Shown: positions 9,105 to 20,100 of the stretch, in pieces | Position numbering within the stretch: the first letter of the stretch is position 1 | Layout: each line of letters starts with the position of its first letter | From: Didymodactylos carnosus | Lineage: Eukaryota > Rotifera > Eurotatoria > Philodinida > Philodinidae | Assembly (NCBI GenBank): GCA_905250885.1 | Contig: CAJNOQ010002020.1 | Span: forward strand, 1-26,857 | Reading direction: 5' to 3' | DNA length: 26,857 nucleotides | Notes under the pieces: model-generated | Database searches by the model: none | Seen by the model: only the letters and a program-made list of their open reading frames with translations | What the model was told of the DNA's origin: nothing | Position numbers and translations under genes: made by a program

Positions 9105-12100
9105 TATTATGACTTAAAACATAAAAAATTAAATTATGACCGCTGAAACTAAGTTATACCTTAAAAATACATTTTCGCTCACGCAACGTGAGTTAAGGGA
9201 TTTTTTCTATCAACACTTACGGTGTCGTCGAGTAACTTTGAAACAATTGATCAAACAAAAGTAAAAGAAATGATGAGGTGACGACTATTCAACAAAATAA
9301 TTTTATTTACTAAAGCAAGCATATTTCGAATTATTTTTCTTTCGTCTCGTCTTGTTTGCCGTTTCAGACAAGAATCTTGTTTAATAGTGTACATATATTT
9401 TTATCTTATGTTCCTTGGCGAATGGATCAATCATCGAATCAAACCATCAAATGAATTCATCTAATTTGGACAGATAAGTCTTGCTTGAAGTGTACGCCAC
9501 AGAATCCCTTGGTTTACGTTGATACTTTTATATTAGACTATCAAACGTGCTTCGAATATTTTCTCATGAAATACAACGTGAAGAATAAAACAAGTTGAAA
9601 ATGCTTTTATGAAGTACGGGTAAATCACTGCAGCAGACGAAATAGACAAATACATTGATAAATTTAAATTACTAAATGCGCTTTCATACGTTTTAAGCAT
9701 ATTTCCAATATGAGTCCTAAACAATATATTACACCAAGTAGAATAAGTAATTATAAAACTTATTGGTGATATCAGTAAATCATATCTGATATAACAAAGT
9801 GAAATAAAACCATTAGAATCATAAGTTGAGCAAATAATTATATGATTAAGGTTTATCTTGCTAATATCTTGTTCTATTGATATTTATAGAAATAGTAATT
9901 TTTTATCTTTATTTATGATAAGAAGTGAATGGTATTTGATAAGCTGGAATATCAAGAAGGTTTGAGGAAGAAGAATTTGACTGAGAATTTTTGGATAGTA
10001 TCTGATAAAAAACGTATCGTTGTAGCGATCATTGTATGTGGTAAGAGAAATATAATAAACCTCAGATTAATCTAGAAAAGGATTGAATAAATTAAACTAA
10101 TTTTTTGCTTAGTTTACTTGCTGTCCAAGGCCTTCTCCTTCTTTTTGCTAATATGTAATAATGTACACATGATGTTATATATTGATAATGCATAGTTTTA
10201 TCTACAAAATAAGAATATACTATTGGCCACGCAAAGAAAACAACGCTTCAATTCAATTCAGTTTGTTTTTTGACTGGTTGACATGGTTAATCTCAAGAGT
10301 GTCTTGCTTTGAGTAATACATTCAAGCAAAAGGTTATGAATACATCTTTAAGTTTATTTACAACTACATACCGTACGAATCAACCAGTTAAGCACGATAG
10401 TAATCAATAGTCAATGTAAATCTTGTTAAATTATTTATTTAAAATTAAATATAGTCAAGCCTATAGAAGGTAAATTTTCTTTGAGAGTATTTTTTCGTTC
10501 TTCATAACTCTGACAGCCTTATGAAGGTAAACCCAAGACAAAGCAGATGACAGTGAAAAAATACGAAAAATCACGAATAACCCTAGTGAAATTTCTTGTA
10601 ACCTGATCTTAACTTAAGATCCTGGTAAGAATGATAAGAAATTCAAGAAATTCCCAGAAGTCAAGATCTTGAACATTTTGACATTTCTTGAGCTCTTGTA
10701 CCAAGTTCGTGATAATTCCTGAATCACCGTTTTGCTTCACGCTCTTGTTTACACGGAACTGCAACGATTTTCATACTCAAAATAACTTCGAACTGTTTCC
10801 TTTCTTGAACACAGCTGTCCAAGGATGAGCCTGTTACTACATACAATTGTATGTCTAATGGTAATGACTGTCATATAAGAAATGAATGAATAAATTCGAA
10901 AGAAAATGTAAAAATATTTTCATCACAATACTTTGAAATCTAATAACTCGATTCACTCAAGATCTTCGACACAAAAAGTTCTACCAGGAAAAAATCTCAC
11001 TTCATATCACAGAACGATCAGTTTGATGTACACATCTTTTTAACAATTCAGTTTTATCATGAAGAATGATAAGTGTTTACCTCATTGATACACGTTTTCT
11101 GGATGTACAGATCAAAATACACTGAAAACTATCGTATTTATTCAGAACAGTGTTGTACTCACCTAATTACGTGCGCCTATGAAAAGAATTGTTAGGATGA
11201 TCTATCCTACCAGCACAAAACCAATAACATTGTTATCTCATTCATAATGAGATTCGCCATGCCATAAACAGTAAAAAACCAATTGACTCAAATAAACTTC
11301 TTCGAATAACATCAACTGTATAAAGGTATGAAAATGTAGTCAAAAGCAAATGTTTCGATTTATTCTTGAGTAAATATCTATCAAAAACATGTGTGCTAAT
11401 TCCCTCGAATGATGGTCTAGGATCATATGAAATTAATGCCGTTGTGCGCAAAATTATGTGCCCGCACATTAGCAAATACCGTATTGTAATGTGCGCCTTG
11501 ACTGCAAGCAAGAGTCAATAAATGGCTGCATTGCTTCGGCAGCCGGTGTCCCGTTGACAGTGACAGCACAATGACAGTGCCAAGCATCGAAGGCTCTTTC
11601 TCAGTTCGACCTATCTAAGAGTTTTGGATTATAGTAAATAGATCACAACCGCCTGTAGACGTTTTCAGCGCTAGTGGTGTTTTTCCCCTTGATAATGGAT
11701 CTGTGAAATGTCTGTTAGTTCCAAGAGTCGATGAATATATTTTAGATTTTCATGAAATTCTGAGAACTGCATCGGCTAAACTTTTGGTGATTTTTACAGA
11801 CAATAACTAAACGTTGGCTCTCCACTGGTAACATGAGTTCGTTCAGCTAATCAAGAATTTGTTTGTGTAATGGAAACAAACCCTATTGATTATATAAAAA
11901 TGTTTTTGAAAAGTATGCCTTCAGTGTGAGATATAAGTGTAGCTCTATGTAAAATAAAGAAAAAAATTAGTGTTAAAGTTTCATCAGCTTCACGTCTTGT
12001 GTAAAGATGATATTCATCATATATATCCGATTAAAAATGTCAATAATTCAATTTAATTGTTAACTAAGCCAACAATAAATTTCACATATTCCCTTAGTGT

Positions 12101-13240
12101 TTTTTTTAAGTTAAGATTATCATCATCATGTAAGGAGAAAGGTCAATTTGAAAACTGAATAACATGTCTATCGCATCGTCTTACATAATGTAATCAAAAA
12201 AGAAGTTTGTACTCATACAGCGAAATATACATAAGCTTAAGTCAAAATTAGAACAAACGAAATTTCAATCATTTGAGTTATGTAAAAGACACATAATTGG
12301 ATAACAACGATGAATTAATGGATTATTTATTGATTTTACAGTAGAATTCTTATATTTTGATAGATAGAATCTGATAGTTATCGCGAAGAAGATCGAAAAT
12401 AGTTTACAACACATAATCCTAAATTCCAATGGAACAATGTCATACTTTATCATAGCATTATTGAAGTCATCAGAGTATTAGAGTAGTCATGTAATTTCTA
12501 CTAGTCTTCGTAAGGAGAATGAATCCTAATTAAATTCTCTTATTTATTCAGTGTTGAAACATTAGCTCTTAATATTGATGATCTGAGCAATTTATCTGTA
12601 AAAAATACCATATAATTTTTCCACTAGTTAACAATTAGCTTAGTCTGAAAAGCTCGATCGGTTATGCAGTTTACTGAATCAAAGTACATGAATTACGGGA
12701 TAAAATTATTTTTCTTCCCTTTTGTTTCTCATTTCAGAGTTGAATATCTTACTAGCACTTTTGAGCCTGACTTAGCTAACTATCTAATGCTGTGGGTTTC
12801 ATAATCACTTCCTGATCATAGTAATACTATTCTTTAATATTTGTGATAATCTAAGTTATCTAATTTTTGTATTATTCTAAATTTTTCTCAGAGTTTAGAA
12901 ATGTTTATTATTTTCAGGAAGGGTTTTTCTAATCGTTGATTCAAACCTAGAAAGTCTGATGAAATCACGTCTGCAATTCCTGAAAGTAACAAATTCCGTT
13001 CTAACTCCGTCACCAGATGCAGAGAGCTGAATGAGTTGACCAGTATTTTTATCTCTGAATCAAAACATACATTTTAATGAGGTTTGATAAAATTTCATAG
13101 CTGATTAAGCTTTCCGAACCGAGATTATCGAATAGTGTTCATTCTCAATTATGAAAAAAGAACATTGTTTTGTATTAAAATCTGATCATAATTATTCTCT
13201 ATAATAGTCTCACAGTAACTAGCTATTCGCTTTAATAAAC
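9105..13240. other. Long intergenic region with no supported gene
   Basis: About 4.1 kb of AT-rich DNA. Open frames exceed 60 codons only sporadically (9533-9724, 11242-11511 and 12265-12453 on minus; an unanchored plus-strand stretch near 11617-11811), and none shows a family motif. No tRNA, rRNA or transposon coding motif was seen. Short repeats such as GACAGTG near 11557-11580 are unremarkable. Confidence 0.45.
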
Positions 13241-13246
13241 TTCAAA

Positions 13247-13265
13247 TTTATTAGAATATTTTATT
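13247..13265 (-). promoter_or_regulatory. Candidate poly(A) signals of the chitin-binding gene
   Basis: Two minus-strand AATAAA hexamers (13247-13252 and 13260-13265) lie about 320-340 bases past the stop codon at 13584. They are the nearest clear signals downstream. Confidence 0.35.
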
Positions 13266-13583
13266 TTAAAAACAGAAAACAAAAGAAAAGAAATAGAAAA
13301 GTGACTGCACTTGTTTTACATCGTTCTCATCTATCTATGTAATAAAAGAAAAAACTCTATGTACAACAGGTTAACAAAAACAAAAAGAAAAACAGATGGA
13401 AAAAAACAACACCTATAACGAACGAAAATTGAGTACATGTTCTGTTCAATGGTTAACGAATATTTCACACACTGTTCAGATTAAAATTAAATAATTTCGA
13501 ACTTCTTTTTAAAGCTGTATTACAGCACAATATATCAGACAGATCAAAATAAAAACAACTGTGTGTTATACACGTAATTGGAT

Positions 13584-14115
13584 CTATGGTTCCATAATTT
13601 TACTTTTAGATTTAGCTGTTTTAGAAGATGTAGCAATGGTGGTGATGGTAGTAGTTGGTGATGGTGGAATTGTGGATAAATTATTTTCACTGTGTATCAA
13701 TCGTTTTGTTGCTTTATCGTTTCGTTGCTTCGATTTTATTGTCGATGTTGAATGAAGTTTTGAGTGTAATAATTTATCTACTGATTGTACATGCGGAATT
13801 TTTTCATTTATGTCCTTTTTATCTCTTAAACTACCCAATACATTTTGCTGTTGTTGAGATGATGGCCATTCACAGCGTTGGTATAAATCATCGAAAATAA
13901 GACCCGGTGGACAACGCATTTCTAATGCACATTGGCTGTCACATTTATAACTAGAAATTGAAGAAGATGCTATCACTGTGAAATTTATTGACATTGTTAG
14001 ATAGACTGTACTTACAACCATCCTGGTCTGCCTGGTATTGCTTTCATTTGTTGAAGAATATTTAGCCCAACATCAATACACAATGGTGCACCGCGACAAG
14101 GAGCGCTTTGTGCTC
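13584..14115 (-). other. Exons 15-16: divergent domain 18 and basic Ser/Thr-rich tail
   Basis: Splicing in phase 2 over the 65-bp intron 13951-14015 joins GRPGW to FYKCDSQC. The result is a CBM14-like unit (CRGAPLC ... YKCDSQC ... MRCPPGLIFD ... CEWP) lacking the CNxF core and the final Cys. The last ~95 residues are Lys/Arg-rich then Thr/Ser/Pro-rich (PPSPTTTITTIATSS), a likely O-glycosylated tail. The stop is TAG at 13584-13586. Confidence 0.8.
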
Positions 14116-17100
14116 CTAAGTGTAAAAAAATGAATGAATTAGAGATATAGAGTATAGACAAGATTGTCTTCAAAATACCTTGTACTTGAACCGGTGTTTG
14201 TGGTTGATAGACAAATGGTGTTGTAATACCAACAGTTGGATAAACAGATGGCTGCTGTTGTGGCTGTGGTGGATAACCGCCAACTAGATAAATAGATAAA
14301 ACTCACTCATTATGTAATGGACTTAAATGTAGCCTATTTACGTTCTTACCATCAGTTGCTTGTCCTTGTGAATTAATAATATTAAATGGATTACAAGCAA
14401 CTTCAGATGGTAATACACAACTTCGACGTTGTTGATCCCACCAAAGACCAGCGATACATTGCATTAATACACCTATAAAAAGCACACCAATGCTTTAACA
14501 TTTAAACTGTCTGTATCAACAGTCTAAGCAATCGATAGATGCTCTCGACAGTCATGATATAAAACTTTTTTGACTAAAGTAACTTTTTCTAAGACAGTAC
14601 CCCAAAAGTTATTAGTGATTATAAAATCGACACTTTTATTCACGATCAAGCATTGTATCATCTTTTAAACTGATATTAAATAAATTTATTATACAACCGC
14701 TTTTGAATTATAGAAAAACAAGCGTTGAAAACTTGAATTACAAAGTTGAGTTTAAATATCAAAATCATCCTTTTTCGTTAACCACAGTAAACGCAAGTAA
14801 TTCATAGAGAATTTTAACTATGAAATTGTCTTTTCTCTATATACGTTAGAATTTTATCATCGAATTATTTTGGTGATGTTCTATGATGTATATATTCTCA
14901 ACTTAGTTGAGAGAAAAATTATAGAAAAGTAGTCTCGAGGACTGCGCGTATAATAAGGGCCAGTTCAAGTTGCCAAGGCCTAAGCTTTTCTGTAATGAAA
15001 AAGCGGGTGTAAAACAAAATTTATTTAGTCCAGATAAGTTGAGTTTAAATATCAAAACTACTTCTACTTATAATCTCAAGACATTATTAAAATTAGTCCT
15101 GTTTTTCTTTCTATTTATGAACACTTTCTCATCCATCTGTTCCGTTCGGCTTTGCTTTTTATGTTTAATGACAGTCAATATTCTAAGATGTAACTATAAC
15201 ATTCATTCGTTAAATACTACTATATACCTGTTGACTGAAATATCTGTTAAAGATGTATTAAATTAAATAAAAACACGTATCGAAAAGAATACAGCAACGT
15301 GTTTGACAAAACAAAGGATGATTACAGGACTACTTGATTAAACTAAAACAATTGTGTGTGTGTATGTGACATGTAATATAATGGAAGAACAAAAGAAAGT
15401 CGATTACGTTTTTCTTTTCACATAAAAACGTTCAAGCTTTTTATATTCGTTCAATGGATTAAAAGAATGTGCAATATTCTTTATTATATTTTTACACATA
15501 ACATATATCCTTAATACTTATTGTAAAGTGTATGAAGGCGAAAAGTGTCTATCATACCTGTTGACATTCCATCTTGGCCAACTGATTGATCACATTGATA
15601 ATATTTTGAACAATCTTTTGGATCTGGAGCATAACCAGTAGCAGCAAATGCTGAACTACAGCGAATCGTTGTTTGACTAACGTACCATTCATTCGATGGA
15701 GAACACGGTTGATAACCTAACTGACCAGAACTCATACCTGAACAAATACCGCCAATTTTAGTAGGCATATTTATGAATCCCCACATAAAGGGAACTATAT
15801 CGAAGGTGAAATGACTTGAAAATACAACACTATGTCTCTCTTCAGTCTCTCTACAAACGCTGATGTACGATGATTGACACAAATGTGGGTTCAGGCTCGC
15901 CATATGAAGAACAGGCAACACTGTCGTGTAGCGATTTAGGGAGTTGGTTTTATCCTCTCAAACTCTCTCACCTACCCCCATTCGAAAAGTTTTTTTCTTT
16001 TTATACCCTAAGAGTCTAAACCGACGATCTTTTATCCTAATATTTGTCCATTCTCCTCTATCAAAGCATTAATTTCTTTGTATAATTTTTGTTTCTTCAG
16101 CTTGAAACGGAATTGCTTTCTAATATCTCGGAACTCTATCGGTTTTGAAACAAACCTGGTGGTGATGGTTGATAGAATGTTGTTAGACCGTCTTGCCCAA
16201 CTATTTGACCATTTTGACCCTGCGCTTGTTGTGCATTACCATTAAATGGTGGATAAATAGTATAAATTGGCGTTTCTTGTGTGACAGGTACTTGAGCTGA
16301 TGAACATGTTGCTTCAACTACTTCACGTTGGCTCACACTACCAACAGGTTGACGATCACGCATCAAGATCTGTTTATACGATGGACATGCATAAACACCT
16401 TGTAAATTACACGGCCAATCGCAGAAAATATTCTTAAGAGAAAATATAAACAGTAAGATTAAACATTTCTAAGATCAAATGTGTTTAAACTTACATCTGA
16501 TCTTGGATTTTCATTTTGATGACTCCACCATAATTGATATCTGTTTGGCATTGATGCACATACAAAGGATGATAATTCTCCAGTTTCATAACAATAATGG
16601 AAAACATCACAATAGTTCGGATTCGAATAGAAACCCATGTAGCCTGGTGGACATGAAAATGTTGTTTGAAAATCTGTACCTAGTGCAATGTAACCATTTT
16701 CAACCATTGTACTCGTTAATGAAAATTGTTTACGCGAACCAATTGTAACTACTTTTGGACGTAAGGTTAGGGCCAACAACGATGTATTATGAGGTGAAGA
16801 TAAACGTGCTTTCGGACAAGTGGCTTTTGAACTACAAGAACGACGTGATAAATCAAATGCACCCGCGTGAGCACCTGGTAACGACGGTACACATTCAAAT
16901 ACTTTAGCCTCGCCATGTCCTTTGGGACACCATGCAAACATATTACAATATTGTGATGCTAACATGTTATCCACGACGGGGAAGAAACCTTCTTTTCCAC
17001 ATGGAGAGACACTCGGTGGTTTAAACATGACAGGAATAATGACAAATTCTTGATTGTATAAGATGGTTTGACACGATTGAGTAGAGAATTTTGCACAACT

Positions 17101-20100
17101 TTTTGTTGATAAATCGAATGTAGATACACCATCATTAATACCATCTGTACCAGTCTGTCGACATTGAAATGTACGACGTGTACGACCAGAGCAAGCATGA
17201 AATAGATTACAGAACATTGGATCGGTATGTATACCATCCTAGGAAAAGAAAAACATTGAAAACACAAATTTGAATGTGTAAAAATCACGTACTGTTATGC
17301 ATTCATAACCACTTGGATTAACACTTCGAACTTCAATTGCTTCATAATACGCTCCTTGTTGTGCTGCTAGACGATTTCTTGAGTATGAATATCGTTTTTC
17401 TGCTTGACAATAATTGGTGAATGAAACACAATCTTTTTCATTTTGATCAAATTGTGATTCGATACACAAGAATGATCCGGTTACTTTACCATTTGTACAC
17501 TCATGAAATACATTACAATATTTTGAATCTGCTACACGTTGACGGTAATCACTTAGTGGACAGGTAGAAAAATTTGTCGGATTTGGAATGTCCGAATACA
17601 TGATCATGCCCTCACTCATTTTTCGACTATTATATGTTGAACAATCCGGTCTCAATTGCTGATCTTGACGTTTGACAATATCAGCATCAACAGGATGTTG
17701 TTGATCTTTCGATACCCATATCGGCTTCTTACATTGTATTTTACATGGCCATTCACATCTACTCATATAATCTTTTCCACCGAAATAATGTGGATGAGTA
17801 TGATTATATTCTTGATTTTGATGTGTCCACCATAAATCATATTGTGGTTGACCCTGTTGAAGATTCGGTTGTCCTGGTGGACATCGTTCATCCATTCGTT
17901 TACCATTAAAACATCGATAAAATACATTACACCATTCCGATTCATAATATCCATCTTGACGATTTTTACATGAAAATAATGATTGAACACCATAAAATAT
18001 CGAAGAATTTAGACGCGATGTAAGATTATTTTGTTCTAGCATTGTATATGACATAAATGCCACGCTACTAGGACGATGGGTAGTCAAAGTTGTAACAATA
18101 TTATTTTCGTTCGGTGAAAGTTGAGATTCGGCGGATACAATTGGCTGAAAGTATTCATTTGTTGGACACTCTTGTTGACTGGGAATAATACAATTACCAG
18201 TAGATGATTGAAATATGCCACCATAAGTACCTAATAGAACAGAGCTAATTTATGCAACACTGTTGATGATTTGATATCATATTTCGGTACGTACCTGTTA
18301 ATCTATCGATACAAGCATATAATATTAATTCCCCATCTTTACACCCATAGAACAAATTACAGTAGAGTTCATGTCCAATAATATAATTGTCGTTTAACTT
18401 GCAAACTGGTTGTGGTTTAACTCGTTCTTGAATGGGAATTGATCCATAGTTATGTTGTTGATCGTTTAACATGAGAAGAGGTTGAGATTCTGTTGTGGGT
18501 AGAAGACGAGAATAAGCATAAACAGATTTTGTTTTTGGACATATAGCAGGGACAGGTCCTGCACATTGACCATTCGATTGATAGAAATAGGACGTTTGAT
18601 CTTGAGATGGATCCGATGATGTTGATATACATGCATAAATACGATAATCACCTGAAAGACAGTAGTTAAATGAGAAGTTACTGTTTTCTACAAATTGAAG
18701 TTGTGCGTTTAGATTAAAATCTCTAGAAAAACGTTACACTGACCTTGTTTACATGAATGATATAGATTACAATATTGTTCATGTTCAATAAGATATTGTT
18801 GATCTGATTTACACGACAATGGTTGAATATTTTCTATTCGTTGATAGTCAACTGGAATCGATTTATATTGTTGTTGTTCACCAAAATTTAGTATAGAATT
18901 TTGACAGTTCGAATTTTTTCGTGAATCACATCGTTCAGCAAATGGATCAAATATACCTTCTTGTCCAGTTTGACGATCATAACATCGAAATGTAGTGGGT
19001 GCAGCAATAATACCATCACAAATATAGTAGATATTGCAAAATTGTCTTGAACTGTGAATATAGAAGCCACTTTGAGTCGAACAAGTAATTGCGTCTGGAT
19101 TTTTATCGACGGGGATTGAATCATATGGAAAAATGCCACCCATGCATGGTACTTGATCTTTCGTTGTACAAATACCCTGACTACGATCAAAAAATGAGTT
19201 TAAACATTCATATGATTGACTTGGTGGTACACCACTATCAACACATTCATGATAAACATTACAGAATCTTCGCGATGCATATTTTCCCGGTTGGTTACAT
19301 ACAAAATTCAAATCGGGATTTTCAATTAGTCTTGAAGTTTGAACTGGTGCTGAATAAACCATTGCTTGTCCACCGAGGATTTGATTAAGATTTGATGAAG
19401 AGGCTGCCGAAGCTGAAACTGATGGAGTAGCTGCTTGTACTTGATATCCATTACATTCATTTCGATTTAAAATTGAGTCGTCTTGGCGAATTTGTTGGGC
19501 ACTCGCTCCTTGTGTGCCGTATATCTGACCTTGGCATTGTATTCGACACGGCCAATCACAAAGCTGTGTTTGTTGATTCCACCATAAATCGTAGGGAGTA
19601 TTGGTCGCTCGTGGACATCGAAAATCTCGGCGAGTGCCGCTAACGCAACGATGAAATATATTACAATAACGGCTGGACAAAAATGCACCATCCGCTTGAC
19701 CAATACATGAGATATTACTGTCAACAGTAAATGTTACTAAAAATAAGTGAGTAACATTCAGCAAAATTTCCAGTTTAAAACCTGTGAAACTTTTATAAAC
19801 GGTAATTCAGAAGTATCAGATAAATGCTAAGTTCTTACCTCCTGCACCTGGACCGGTCGATCCTGATGACTGTGGGCCTGTGCCAAAATTTCCTGAACCA
19901 GGTATTGAACCGGTGCCACCAACTCCTGTCTGGTAACCATTGCCAGATCCTGAATTTGTTGCAGAAGATCCCGTGCCCAATATATGACCTCCAGTTCCAG
20001 CTCCCATGCCGACAGATCCAGATCCCGAATTGAATGGTGGTTGTGTTGCACCTACCCCGGTTATTCCTGATGATGAGCCAGGCGTTGTACACAACGACGA

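Noticed and set aside
11242..11511. 89-codon minus-strand open frame
   Set aside because: It has no motif of any family I know and is isolated in a gene-free region.
11617..11811. About 60 open codons on the plus strand (VFPLDNGSVKCLLVP...)
   Set aside because: No Met start and no convincing family. A resemblance to an aminoacyl-tRNA synthetase anticodon-binding domain did not hold up residue by residue.
14970..15266. 98-codon plus-strand open frame inside intron 12
   Set aside because: It begins at a non-ATG codon, has a hydrophobic AT-rich composition, and lies in an intron of a well supported gene.
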